Notes: generated by a model not told the origin, from the letters alone. A stretch of DNA of 64,000 bases from Kribbella sandramycini (GCF_013131805.1 NZ_JABJRC010000007.1:248001-312000), one strand, 5' to 3'; positions 9,202 to 17,179 are shown, counted from the stretch's first letter. Made by a program: numbers and translations.

Positions 9202-9222
9202 TTGCAGCTGACACGATGTCAG
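9202..9222 (+). promoter_or_regulatory. Candidate MerR-type operator/promoter
   Basis: A 15-bp palindrome CTGACA-CGA-TGTCAG (9208-9222) lies 20 nt before the MerR-gene ATG. A TTGCAG -35-like hexamer (9202-9207) abuts it. With the 19-bp spacer usual for MerR promoters, the -10 would fall at 9227-9232 (TTCGCT), a poor match. Probably autoregulatory. Confidence 0.45.
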
Positions 9223-9241
9223 GCGGTTCGCTGGAGGCACC

Positions 9242-10039
9242 ATGTTGAGTATCGGAGACCTCGCCCGCCACACCCGTATCTCGGTGCGGATGCTGCGGCA
9301 CTACGACGCACTGGGGCTGGTCGTGCCCGAACACGTCGACCCGCACACCGGGCACCGCTGGTACGCGGTGTCGCAGATCTGGCGGGTGGACAGTCTGATC
9401 GCGCTGAAGGAGCTCGGCTTCACCTTGGAGCAGTGCGGCGTCCTTCTCGACGAGCAACTGCCGGTCGAGGAGCTACGCGGCATGCTGCGGCTACGGCACG
9501 CCCAACTCGAGCAGCGGATGACTGCGGACGCGGACCGGCTGACTGAGGTCGAGCGGCGACTCCGATCGATCGAAAGAGGACTGACCATGACGAACGGCAC
9601 TCTCACCCTCGGACCACTGCCGGCCATCCGTTTGCTGCACCTGCAGACCGAGGTGAACGACGAGTCCGAGATCGGCGGCGCAGTCGATGCCCTGAGCACC
9701 GAACTGGATGCGCTGCAGCTGACCGGCCAGCGAGTCCACACGTACTTCGGAGGCCCGGACAAGATCGAGGTGTCAGTCGGAGTCGCCGTCGCGGCCACTG
9801 CGACGGCATCCGATGGTTTGACGCTGACCGACGTACCGGCCGTGCCAGAAGGCGCCACGGTGACTTACCGCGGCCCGGCTGAGGGCATCGGCGACACCTG
9901 GCGGACTCTGGACGTCGCACTCGATGAGCAGGGCTTGGAGTCGTACGGCATCTACCGGGACATCCGTCTGGACACCTCGGACCCTGATGAGGTCGTGGTG
10001 GAGCTGCAGGCCGCCGTCCGACCCGCAGGGAGTTGCTAG
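9242..10039 (+). CDS. MerR family transcriptional regulator with GyrI-like effector domain
   Basis: 265 residues. ATG at 9242 with GGAGG at 9232-9236. The N-terminal winged helix is canonical ('SIGDLARHTRISVRMLRHYDAL', nt ~9246-9310), followed by the dimerisation helix ('LIALKELGFTLEQCGVLL'). From ~residue 125 the sequence becomes a GyrI-like/AraC effector-binding domain ('PAIRLLHLQTEVNDES', 'GVAVAATATASDG') ending in a beta-strand with 'SYGIYRDIRL'. This is the multidrug-binding architecture of BmrR/TipAL-like regulators. It has no obvious target next to it. Its stop overlaps the stop of the convergent gene (shared CTAG at 10036-10039). A second MerR-GyrI protein occurs at 25101-25925. Confidence 0.92.
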   Translation: MLSIGDLARHTRISVRMLRHYDALGLVVPEHVDPHTGHRWYAVSQIWRVDSLIALKELGFTLEQCGVLLDEQLPVEELRGMLRLRHAQLEQRMTADADRLTEVERRLRSIERGLTMTNGTLTLGPLPAIRLLHLQTEVNDESEIGGAVDALSTELDALQLTGQRVHTYFGGPDKIEVSVGVAVAATATASDGLTLTDVPAVPEGATVTYRGPAEGIGDTWRTLDVALDEQGLESYGIYRDIRLDTSDPDEVVVELQAAVRPAGSC

Positions 10040-10686
10040 AGGCGCTCCAACCAGGGGTGGCCCGGGTGCAGGTGCTCGACCATCTTGGCCAGCCACGTTC
10101 GCTGTTGGTCGCTGAGGAACGGCAGCGTCGTCCGTAGGTCGTGTTCGTCCTTGGCGCGGGCGGCTTTGGCCTTGTAGGCCAGTACCAGCTCCGGGTTCAG
10201 GTAGCGGACGCCGTCCGGTGCCAGCCAGGTGATGTCCGCCAGGGCGAAGTCGAGCTCCCGGTCCCGCCGGAAGACCCAGCGACCGTTGCGCTCCGGGTTG
10301 ATGATGACGTCGAACTCCCACGGCGCGAGCGCATGCTTGCGCAGCCAGATCTGCTCGGAGGTGGCGGGCTGCTCGGGCGCCTCATCCGTGAGGGGCCTGA
10401 GCTGCCCGCTGTCCTGCGACCAGAGGTGGTAGCGATCCTTGAGGTGCAGCCGGAGCATCTCGATGTCCCGCCGCCAGAGCGACAGATCGACGTCCCCGTG
10501 CGGACGACGGACCCCGGTGAACGCTTCGAGCGCCCAACCGCCGGCAAGCCACCACTCGCCGCCGTACCCACGCAGCATCGCCAACGCATCCGTCGGCGTC
10601 GACCGCTTCCAGGGGCCGTATCTGCGCTGAAATTCGAGCTCTTCGGCGTCCAGACCGTCCTCGTACCAGAACCGTTCCTCATCCAT
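10036..10686 (-). CDS. Nucleotidyltransferase-domain protein related to aminoglycoside 2''-adenylyltransferases
   Basis: 216 residues. The N-terminal half has the minimal nucleotidyltransferase core: 'WWLAGGWALEAFTGVRRPHGDVDLSLWRRD' (nt ~10500-10590), with the GGWA/GG helix and DVDL metal-binding strand. 'PWEFDVIINP' supplies a third acidic position. The C-terminal half ('YLNPELVLAYKAKAARAKDEHDL') is typical of the ANT(2'')/AadB-like family, in which many environmental members have no proven resistance function. ATG with GAGG upstream. It is convergent with the MerR gene and overlaps it by 4 nt. Whether it modifies an antibiotic cannot be read from the sequence. Confidence 0.8.
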   Translation of the reverse strand: MDEERFWYEDGLDAEELEFQRRYGPWKRSTPTDALAMLRGYGGEWWLAGGWALEAFTGVRRPHGDVDLSLWRRDIEMLRLHLKDRYHLWSQDSGQLRPLTDEAPEQPATSEQIWLRKHALAPWEFDVIINPERNGRWVFRRDRELDFALADITWLAPDGVRYLNPELVLAYKAKAARAKDEHDLRTTLPFLSDQQRTWLAKMVEHLHPGHPWLERL

Positions 10687-10719
10687 CCGCCGATCCTCAC
10701 ACAGCAGGCGGCGGAGGAC

Positions 10720-11535
10720 TTACTGACGCCAGGTGGAGCGATGCTTCCAGCCGAGCACCTCACCGGCTCGGCGGGAGCTGAACAGGGCGGCGTGCCCGTC
10801 GAGTACCTCTGTCGCGCGCGTATCGGGTGACCAACGGGCCAGGAGGTCGGCAGTTGGCTCGTGGCGGCCGGTGTCCTCCGCGGCGATCACGAGTGCTTCG
10901 AAGCGCTGCGCCTCGGGGCGCGGGGCCAGGGCGAGCACGCAGGCGCGAGCAGCTTCGCCGAGGTCGACGTAACCCCATAGGTTGCGGCGATTCGCTGCCG
11001 GCGGCGCGTCGGCGACGTATTCACGGACTTCGGCCGCGGTGAGAATCCAGTGCAGGCGTAGCGCCGTCACCTGCATGCCGCGCCGGGCGTACATCGCTCC
11101 GGTCCGCTCCAGGATGTCCTTCGTCAGCGCGTACGGGTCGACGTACGCGAGCGGCGTGCTCTCGTCGACGGGCACTTCGGCGACCGTCAGCTCCTCAGGC
11201 GCCCACGCCGTCCCGTAGATCGAGCCGCTCGAAGCCAGCACCGCCGTCCGAATCCCCTGCCCCCACGCCTCCTCAAGCGCGTTGAACGTCGACATCACGT
11301 TGTTGTGCACCAGCTCAGCCGGTACGACGTTCTCCGGGCTGGCAATCGCCGCACAGTGGACGATCGCATCACAACCAGCCAGCGAACGCCCAACCCCCAC
11401 CCGATCCCCCAAATCAACCTCAACCACCCCACCCGGCCTGACGTCAACCGGCACGACCTGATGGCCGGCGACCAAGAGCTGGCGGCAAACTTCAGCCCCC
11501 AACTTGCCCGCCGCGCCACTGACCCAGATGCGCAT
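10720..11535 (-). CDS. NAD-dependent epimerase/dehydratase (extended SDR)
   Basis: 271 residues from the ATG at 11535. The frame stays open another 102 codons upstream, but only through Pro/Arg-rich low-complexity sequence that is not protein-like. A Rossmann glycine motif opens the protein ('VSGAAGKLGAEVCRQLL'), followed by 'VDLGDRV' and 'DAIVHCAA'. The catalytic region has Ser ('LASSGSIYG') and 'YxxxK' in 'VDPYALTKDILE'. The substrate (sugar nucleotide or other) is unknown. It is followed by the nucleotidyltransferase gene 33 nt downstream on the same strand, so the two may form one transcript. Confidence 0.87.
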   Translation of the reverse strand: MRIWVSGAAGKLGAEVCRQLLVAGHQVVPVDVRPGGVVEVDLGDRVGVGRSLAGCDAIVHCAAIASPENVVPAELVHNNVMSTFNALEEAWGQGIRTAVLASSGSIYGTAWAPEELTVAEVPVDESTPLAYVDPYALTKDILERTGAMYARRGMQVTALRLHWILTAAEVREYVADAPPAANRRNLWGYVDLGEAARACVLALAPRPEAQRFEALVIAAEDTGRHEPTADLLARWSPDTRATEVLDGHAALFSSRRAGEVLGWKHRSTWRQ

Positions 11536-12192
11536 AAGCCGGAGCGTAACCCGGCCCCAGCTCCCGGACGAGCCAAGCGCGAGGCGGCTGGGGCAGGCAG
11601 GTGGGATGCGGCGGCCGGTGGGCTGCCGCAGGTAGCCAACGCACTCGACTGGCACAGGCAGCTCGCGCCGGCGGCTGGGGCCGGGAGGTGCGGGGCAGGC
11701 CGTGGGTTGGGGCGCGGGCGGCTGGCGGGCTGACGCAGGTGGCTGGCACGGGCGGCTGGGCGGGAGGTGGGCTGCGGGGGCGGGCGAGGCTGGGCTGCTC
11801 GGGTCACCGGCGTGAGCGGCTGGCACACAGGTCGAAGGCACAGGCAGCTGGCACCGGCGGCGGGCGTGGGCCGGTGGGCGGAGCGCGCGCAGGCGACCGG
11901 CACGGGGCTGGGCCGGCAGGTGGGATGCGGGGGTGGGCTGGCGCGGGTAGCTGACGCCGGCGGGCGTGGACTGGGACGGGTAGCTGACGCAGGTGGCTGG
12001 GCCGGGGGGTGCGGTGCAGCCGCGCGGGTTGGGGCCGCAGGGGCGGGCGCGGGCGATCCGGCGCAGGGGCGAGCGGGGGTGGGCTGGCGCAGGTAGCAGG
12101 CGCAGGTGGCGGACGGGTGCGGGCTGATACGGGGGGGTAGGGGCTGGCGCAGGTTGCGGGCGCGGCGGGTGGGGTGTGGGTGGGTATGGGTT
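11536..12192. repeat. G-rich, degenerate low-complexity spacer with no gene
   Basis: About 660 bp of strongly strand-asymmetric sequence (plus strand G-rich, little A or T) made from loosely repeated words such as GCTGACGCAGGTGGCTGG, GGTGGGCTGCGGG and GCGCAGGTAGC. Open frames cross it, but they give Gly/Ala/Arg-only translations with no start signal. It lies between the start of the epimerase gene and the terminator of etfA, so it must also contain the epimerase promoter. Confidence 0.6.
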
Positions 12193-12220
12193 GGGCCCGG
12201 CTCTGGGAGGAGCCGGGCCC
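12193..12220 (-). terminator. Hairpin terminator of the etfBA operon
   Basis: A perfect 11-bp stem GGGCCCGGCTC / GAGCCGGGCCC with a 6-nt loop lies 40 bp beyond the etfA stop. There is no T-tract on the minus strand, which is common for actinobacterial terminators. Confidence 0.7.
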
Positions 12221-12260
12221 GGTGGTGGCGGCCTGGAGAGGCGGCCGCTGGTGGTGCGGG

Positions 12261-13208
12261 TTAGGACTTGCGGTTGGTTACTTCTTGGGTGGCGGTGGGG
12301 AGGACTTTGTGGAGGTCGCCTACCACGCCGAAGTCGACCAGTTCGAAGATGGGGGCTTCGTTGTCTTTGTTGATGGCGACGATGGTCTTCGAGGTTTGCA
12401 TGCCGGCTCGGTGCTGGATGGCGCCGGAGATGCCGGCGGCGACGTAGAGCTGGGGGGACACGGTTTTGCCGGTCTGGCCTACCTGGTACGCGTGCGGGTA
12501 CCAGCCGGAGTCGACGGCGGCGCGGGAGGCGCCGACGGCGGCGCCGAGGGAGTCGGCGAAGGCTTCGACGGGGGCGAAGTCGCCGCCGGTGCCGCGGCCG
12601 CCGGAGACGATGATGGCGGCCTCGGTCAGCTCCGGGCGGCCGGTGGCGGCGCGGGGCTTGGAGTCGGTGATCTTCGCGGTCTTGGCGGCGTCCGAGATCG
12701 TGACGTCGAACTCCTCGACCTCCGGGGAGGTCTCGGCGGCCTCGGGGGTCGCGGCGTTCGGCTTCACGGTGATGATCGCGGTGCCCTTGGTGATCTTCGA
12801 CTTGACCGAGTAGTTGCCGGCGAACACCGACTGCGTCGTGACCGGGCCCTCCTGGACGTCGACCGCGTCGGTGATCAGGCCGGACTCGAGCTTGACCGCC
12901 AGCCGGGCGGCGATCTCCTTGCCCTCGGCATTCGACGAGATCAGGATCGCGGACGGCTCGATCTTGGCCGCGACCTGCTGCAGAGCCTCGGCCTTCGGGG
13001 CCACCAGGTACTGCGACAGCTCCGGGTTGGTCAGCGCGATCACCTTGGTCGCGCCGTACTGGCCGAGCGCCGGCAGCGCGGCCTGGGCGCCGTCGCCGAT
13101 GAAGACCGCGACCGGCTCGCCGAGCCGGCGAGCGATGGTGAGGAGCTCCGCGGTCGTCTTACGGACGGTGCCGTCGGTGTGGTCAACGAGAACCAGAACG
13201 TTGGACAT
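12261..13208 (-). CDS. etfA: Electron transfer flavoprotein subunit alpha
   Basis: 315 residues, ATG at 13208, 14 nt after the etfB stop. The C-terminal FAD-binding signature is complete: 'RPELTEAAIIVSGGRGTGG', 'QVGQTGKTVSPQLYVAAGISGAIQHRAGM' (nt ~12410-12500) and 'IVAINKDNEAPIFELVDFGVVGDL'. With EtfB it carries electrons from acyl-CoA and similar dehydrogenases to the quinone pool through ETF:quinone oxidoreductase. The longer open frame upstream to 13346 is only read-through of etfB sequence. The etfB-etfA order and the nearby cysteine desulfurase are shared with mycobacteria (fixA-fixB). Confidence 0.97.
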   Translation of the reverse strand: MSNVLVLVDHTDGTVRKTTAELLTIARRLGEPVAVFIGDGAQAALPALGQYGATKVIALTNPELSQYLVAPKAEALQQVAAKIEPSAILISSNAEGKEIAARLAVKLESGLITDAVDVQEGPVTTQSVFAGNYSVKSKITKGTAIITVKPNAATPEAAETSPEVEEFDVTISDAAKTAKITDSKPRAATGRPELTEAAIIVSGGRGTGGDFAPVEAFADSLGAAVGASRAAVDSGWYPHAYQVGQTGKTVSPQLYVAAGISGAIQHRAGMQTSKTIVAINKDNEAPIFELVDFGVVGDLHKVLPTATQEVTNRKS

Positions 13209-13222
13209 GACTGACTCGCCCC

Positions 13223-14005
13223 TCAGAGGAACTTGTTGGTGGACAGGAACTCGACGAGCTGAGCAGCGCCGCTGCCGTCCTCGTCGGTCACGATGGTGCC
13301 GGCCGTGCGCGCCGGGCGGGCGGTCACCTCGACCACCTCGGTCCACGAGGACGCGCCGCCGACCTGGTCGGCGGACACCTCGAGGTCGGCCAGCGTCCAG
13401 GTCTCGACCGGCTTCTTCTTCGCGGCCATGATCCCCTTGAACGAGGGGTAGCGCGGTTCGTTGGCCTGGTCGGAGACGCTCAGCACCAGCGGCAGCGTGC
13501 CCTCGACGGTGTCACTCGCGGTGTCGCCGTCGCGGCGGATCCGGACGGTGTTGCCGTCGACGGTGACCTCCGAGCCGAGGGTGACGGCCGGCAGGCCGAG
13601 CCGCTCGGACACCATCGCCGGGACGACGCCCATCGAGCCGTCGGTCGAGCCCATCCCGAAGACGACCAGATCGGCCTCGAGTTTGGCCAGCGCCTTCGAC
13701 AGCACCAGCGAGGTGGCGACCGCGTCCGACCCGTGGATCGCGTCGTCGAGGACGTGGACACCGGCGTCGGCGCCCATCTGCAGACCCTTCTTCACCGCGT
13801 CGGCGGCCTGCTCCGGGCCGACGGTGAGGATGGTGACCTCGGCGTCGCCCGCCTCTTTCACGGTCAGCGCGGTCTCGACGGCGTACTCGTCCAGTTCGGA
13901 CAGCAGGCCGTCCACACCGGCGCGATCCACCGTGTTGTCCTCGGAGCGGAAACGGCGATCCGCCGTGGCATCCGGCACGAACTTCGCGCAGACGACGATC
14001 TTCAT
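13223..14005 (-). CDS. etfB: Electron transfer flavoprotein subunit beta
   Basis: 260 residues, usual family length. It starts 'MKIVVCAKFVPDATADRRF' and has the AMP-binding region 'TILTVGPEQAADAVKKGLQMGAD' (nt ~13770-13850). The EtfB recognition segment is 'PRYPSFKGIMAAKKKPV' (nt ~13400-13450), which contains the loop that contacts dehydrogenase partners. It is transcribed first in the etfBA operon. Its divergent upstream spacer (14006-14307) separates it from the PRC-barrel gene and must hold the etf promoter; I could not identify convincing -35/-10 boxes on that strand. Confidence 0.97.
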   Translation of the reverse strand: MKIVVCAKFVPDATADRRFRSEDNTVDRAGVDGLLSELDEYAVETALTVKEAGDAEVTILTVGPEQAADAVKKGLQMGADAGVHVLDDAIHGSDAVATSLVLSKALAKLEADLVVFGMGSTDGSMGVVPAMVSERLGLPAVTLGSEVTVDGNTVRIRRDGDTASDTVEGTLPLVLSVSDQANEPRYPSFKGIMAAKKKPVETWTLADLEVSADQVGGASSWTEVVEVTARPARTAGTIVTDEDGSGAAQLVEFLSTNKFL

Positions 14006-14230
14006 AGCGTGTTGGACCCCTTCTGGTTAACGGTCTCTCCAAGCGTGCCACGGATGTTACTCGCGAGAAACATAACTCCCGTGCGAGTCCCATCACACCT
14101 GGGGGCGGACCTCAGGCTATCGGGTCGCCCAGGGCGCGGTCTGCGCCCCTGGACCGAGGCGTCGGACACATCCGGGCCGGGTCGGGCGACCGGTATCCGA
14201 ACGATTCGCGGTCGCCTTCGGTGATCGGGT

Positions 14231-14255
14231 GTTTGCTCCCCGCGACGCCGGGCAC
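14231..14255 (+). promoter_or_regulatory. Possible stress-sigma (SigB-like) promoter for the PRC-barrel gene
   Basis: GTTTGC (14231-14236), a 13-nt spacer and GGGCAC (14250-14255) loosely match the GTTT / GGGTAY pattern of SigB/SigH-type stress promoters in actinomycetes. The predicted start would leave a ~45-nt leader before the ATG at 14308. The match is partial. I saw no other motif in the 302-bp gene-free stretch 14006-14307. Confidence 0.3.
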
Positions 14256-14307
14256 CGGCCGGGTCGTTAGTTGCTACGCGCAAACAACACACACGGGGTT
14301 GATAACG

Positions 14308-15111
14308 ATGACCATGCAGGGAATCGAGAATGTCGTGGGCGGGACGGCGTACGACGCGGCCGGGGACAAGGTCGGGTCGGTCGGCAATCTCTACGCCTCC
14401 GACAGCACCGGCCGCCCGGAGTGGGTGACCGTGAACACCGGGTTGTTCGGCAGTAAGCACACGTTCGTCCCGCTGGACGGCGCACATGTCGAGCAGGACG
14501 GGCTCCATCTGGCGCCGACGAAGTCGAAGATCAAGGACGCGCCGCGGATCGACGCCGGCGGGCACCTCTCCGAGGGGGAGGCGTCGGAGCTCTACCGGTA
14601 CTACGGCGTCCAGCTGCCGCAGGGCGCGCCGGGCCGTGACCGGACCGCTCGGGGTGGGATGGCTTCGGACGGGATGGGTCAGGACGGCGTGCCGCGGGAC
14701 GGGGCGGCCGACGCCGGTAGGACAGCCGGCGACGGGTCGATGATCCGCTCCGAGGAGCAGCTGCATGCGGGAACCGAGACGGTCGAGTCGGGCCGGGTCA
14801 GTCTGCGCAAGTACGTCGTCACCGAGGAGCAGCAGGTCACTGTGCCGGTCAGCCATGAGGAGGTTCGTGTTGTGCGCGAGCCGGTGGCGGACGGCGAGGG
14901 GCGGGCGGCGCAGATCGGCGAGGAAGAGCGGGAGGTCGTGTTGCACGAGGAGCGACCGGTTGTCGGGAAGGAGACCGTCGCCGTCGAGCGCGTCGGGCTC
15001 GAGACCGAGACCGTGCGCGGCGAGGAGCACCTCACCGAGACCGTCCGCAAGGAGCAGGTCGAGGTGGAGGGTCTCCCCGAGGACCTCGACGGCAAACACA
15101 AGAAGCACTAG
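14308..15111 (+). CDS. PRC-barrel and DUF2382 (YsnF/AvaK-type) stress-response protein
   Basis: 267 residues from ATG 14308. Residues ~1-110 are a PRC-barrel ('GTAYDAAGDKVGSVGNLYAS', 'VTVNTGLFGSKHTFVPLDGA'). A Gly/Asp-rich linker follows (~115-150). Residues ~155-260 form DUF2382: 'MIRSEEQLHAGTETVESGRV', then repeated 'VPVSHEEVRVVREPV' and 'VVLHEERPVVGKETV' beta/alpha units (nt ~14840-14990) and a Lys-rich tail. Proteins of this type are abundant in desiccation- and heat-stressed bacteria, with no defined biochemical role. It is monocistronic, with a strong terminator 12 nt after the stop. Confidence 0.9.
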   Translation: MTMQGIENVVGGTAYDAAGDKVGSVGNLYASDSTGRPEWVTVNTGLFGSKHTFVPLDGAHVEQDGLHLAPTKSKIKDAPRIDAGGHLSEGEASELYRYYGVQLPQGAPGRDRTARGGMASDGMGQDGVPRDGAADAGRTAGDGSMIRSEEQLHAGTETVESGRVSLRKYVVTEEQQVTVPVSHEEVRVVREPVADGEGRAAQIGEEEREVVLHEERPVVGKETVAVERVGLETETVRGEEHLTETVRKEQVEVEGLPEDLDGKHKKH

Positions 15112-15123
15112 TTCCTCCTTTCC

Positions 15124-15168
15124 AACGGCGGTGTCCGGGCTGGGCGGGCCCGGACACCGCCGTTTTCT
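15124..15168 (+). terminator. Strong intrinsic terminator
   Basis: A 16-bp perfect stem (15124-15139 with 15149-15164), 9-nt loop, then TTTTC. It immediately follows the PRC-barrel gene. Confidence 0.92.
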
Positions 15169-15182
15169 GTTGGACGATCCGG

Positions 15183-15428
15183 GGCGTGGGTGGGTGGAGG
15201 CCGGCGGGGACTTCGGCGGTGGGCGCGTCGGCGGCGCCGGGAAGGGAAAGACGAAGGGGGGCTCGCCTGAGCGGCGGAGGCGAGGTGTGGGGTGGGGCCG
15301 CCACCTGGTGGGACCGGGCGTGCGGAGGCAGGCGTGGGTGGGTGGAGGCCGGCGGGGACTTCGGCGGTGGGCGCGTCGGCGGCGCCGGGAAAGGAAAGAC
15401 GAAGGGAGGCTCGCCTGAGCGGCGGAGG
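15183..15428. repeat. 98-bp direct repeat, two copies (15183-15280 and 15331-15428)
   Basis: The copies differ at about two positions and are separated by 50 bp, so the period is 148 bp. They are G-rich and sit in a 500-bp gene-free stretch (15112-15611). An open frame crosses them, but it reads as Gly/Arg low complexity and I do not call a protein. Confidence 0.85.
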
Positions 15429-15452
15429 TGTGGGTGGGGTGGGCAGGCGGGC

Positions 15453-15546
15453 GGGAGTGGGCAGGTGTGGAGGGTGGCGGGGCGAGCGTGGGCAGGTGTG
15501 GAGGGTGGCGGGGCGGGAGTGGGCAGGTGTGGAGGGTGGCGGGGCG
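15453..15546. repeat. 31-bp tandem repeat, three copies
   Basis: The unit contains GGGCAGGTGTGGAGGGTGG, and the cytosine of 'GGGCAGG' recurs at 15462, 15493 and 15524. Alternate units differ (GGGAGT versus GAGCGT). It is purely G-rich on the plus strand, with runs of three to four G able to form G-quadruplexes, and lies just ahead of the methyltransferase gene. Confidence 0.8.
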
Positions 15547-15611
15547 AGCGTGGGCGGGTGGGTGGGGGCGGGGGTTGGGGGTGTGTGGGTGGGGTGTGTT
15601 TAGGTGGCGGG

Positions 15612-16343
15612 GTGATTGAGCCGTTGGGGTTGACTGGGGAGCGGACTGCGCCGGGGATTTGGCATGAGAACTACTGGTTTGCGCGGCATGAGGCGGCTTA
15701 TCGGTGGGTTGTGGCGGAGGTGTTGCCGGGGGTGGGTGGGCGGTTGTTGGAGGCGGGGTGCGGTGAGGGGTATGGGGCGGAGATGTTGCGGGCCGCGGGT
15801 GGCGGGCGGGTGGTTGGGCTCGACTATGAAGATACGACTTTGGGGCATGTGCGCCGGGCTTATCCACAGGTGAATGTGGTGCGGGGGAATCTGGTGCAGA
15901 TGGGGTTTGCGGCGGGGAGTTTCGGGGGGCTGACGTCGTTGCAGACGATCGAGCATTTGTGGGAGCAGCCGCGGTTCGTCGAAGAGTGTGCGCGGGTGCT
16001 GGCGCCGGGTGGGACGGCGGTGCTGAGTACGCCGAACCGGCTGACGTTCCCGAGTGGGAACTGGTATCACACGCGGGAGCTGACGGCGGCGGAGTTCGTC
16101 GAGCTGGTCGCGGCCGAGTTCGAGGTGACGCACGCGTTGGGGTTGCACCACGGGCCGCGGTTGCGTGCGTGGGAGGCGGCGTCCGGGTCGTGTGTGGACG
16201 CGCAACTGGCGGCCGAGCACGACGAGTGGGGCCCGGAGTTGCGTGAGCTGGTGACCAGGACGCGGTACGACGACTTCGAGATCAGGCCGGGCGACCTCGA
16301 CGAGTCGCTCGACCTGATCCTGGTCGCGAAGGTCCCCGGTTAG
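15612..16343 (+). CDS. Class I SAM-dependent methyltransferase (Rv3030-like)
   Basis: 243 residues from GTG 15612, where homologous sequence begins ('GLTGERTAPGIWHENYWFARHEAAY', nt ~15625-15700). The frame is open back to 15186 only through G-rich repeats. SAM motifs: motif I 'LLEAGCGEGYGAEML', acidic loop 'VVGLDYEDTTL', motif II 'GLTSLQTIEHLWEQP', motif III 'VLAPGGTAVLSTPNRL'. The N-terminal 'WHENYWF' box is shared, as I recall, with mycobacterial Rv3030, a methyltransferase of the methylglucose-lipopolysaccharide locus that also sits next to etfBA. The first third of the gene has unusual G-rich codon choice matching the repeat spacer before it. It is convergent, overlapping the next gene's stop by 4 nt. 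Confidence 0.88.
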   Translation: MIEPLGLTGERTAPGIWHENYWFARHEAAYRWVVAEVLPGVGGRLLEAGCGEGYGAEMLRAAGGGRVVGLDYEDTTLGHVRRAYPQVNVVRGNLVQMGFAAGSFGGLTSLQTIEHLWEQPRFVEECARVLAPGGTAVLSTPNRLTFPSGNWYHTRELTAAEFVELVAAEFEVTHALGLHHGPRLRAWEAASGSCVDAQLAAEHDEWGPELRELVTRTRYDDFEIRPGDLDESLDLILVAKVPG

Positions 16344-17179
16344 GGACGGACGAACTTCTCGATGATCTTGCCGGCGATCAGGTAGACCAGGGCCGCGATC
16401 CCCCAGTTCACCAGGAGGGTGTTCTTCGCGGTCTCCAGCCGGAACAGGTCCCGGAACGGGCCGACCAGGTCATGCCCGCGCTCGAGCACCCAGCGGACGA
16501 TCTCGTTGCTCTGGTTGGTCTGGTCGAGTGCGGTGAACAGCGCGCCCAGCGCCAGCAGCGCGGCTGCGAGCACCGCGATCAGCCAGATCAGCGAGGCCAG
16601 CAGGTTGCGCAGCTTGCGGACCCCCGCCCCCGCCGCGCCCAACGCCTGCTTGCCTGCCGCGGCCTTGCTCGCCGCGGCCTTGCTCGCGACCGCACCGGAC
16701 GCCGGTTTCGGCGGCGCGCTCGAGGCCGCGGAAACCCGGCTGACCGGCTTGGTCACCGTCGTCTCCTCGGGCTTGCTCTCCGGTCCGGCGGACGCTGCCG
16801 CCTGCTCACGCGCCTTCTGCTCCGCGACGATCTCGGCCGCGGTCTTCGGCTTGGCGGTCTTGGTCGCGGTCGCACCGCTGTTCACGTCGTCCGGCGGGGC
16901 CGCCTCGGTCCCCGTCACCTTGTCGTCCTTGCCCACGTCGCCCATCTCCTCAGCCGGGGTCGGTTCCTCCTCCACACCCGGGACCGGGGCAGCCACTTTC
17001 CTCCGGCGGCTGACCGGCACCGGACGCGGCGACAGCCTGCGCCGGGCGCCCGCGATCGGGGCCGGTGCCGCTGTCGTGCCGTCCACTGCGCGCATGTCCT
17101 CACTTGTCGAATGCCCACCGGACGGCGTTTCAACCGGCCGCCCGGCCTCGGATCCGTCGGACCTGGCGTGCTCAGCCAC
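16340..17179 (-). CDS. Ala/Lys-rich membrane protein of unknown function
   Basis: 279 residues from GTG 17179, which overlaps the acyltransferase stop by 8 nt and has GGAGAGGAG seven nt upstream. Starting further upstream would run back into the acyltransferase gene. Residues ~1-165 are disordered, Pro/Ala/Thr/Lys-rich, with short repeats 'ASKAAASKAAAGK'. Two hydrophobic helices follow: 'LLASLIWLIAVLAAALLALGALFTAL' (nt ~16540-16615) and 'LLVNWGIAALVYLIAGKIIEKF' near the C-terminus, joined by an amphipathic loop. I do not recognise the family. It is the last gene of the echA-methyltransferase-acyltransferase operon, so an envelope or glycolipid link is possible. Confidence 0.8.
   Translation of the reverse strand: MAEHARSDGSEAGRPVETPSGGHSTSEDMRAVDGTTAAPAPIAGARRRLSPRPVPVSRRRKVAAPVPGVEEEPTPAEEMGDVGKDDKVTGTEAAPPDDVNSGATATKTAKPKTAAEIVAEQKAREQAAASAGPESKPEETTVTKPVSRVSAASSAPPKPASGAVASKAAASKAAAGKQALGAAGAGVRKLRNLLASLIWLIAVLAAALLALGALFTALDQTNQSNEIVRWVLERGHDLVGPFRDLFRLETAKNTLLVNWGIAALVYLIAGKIIEKFVRP

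Noticed and set aside
11601..12096. Small plus-strand ORFs in the G-rich spacer
   Set aside because: Low-complexity Gly/Ala/Arg products, overlapping frames equally open, no ribosome sites.
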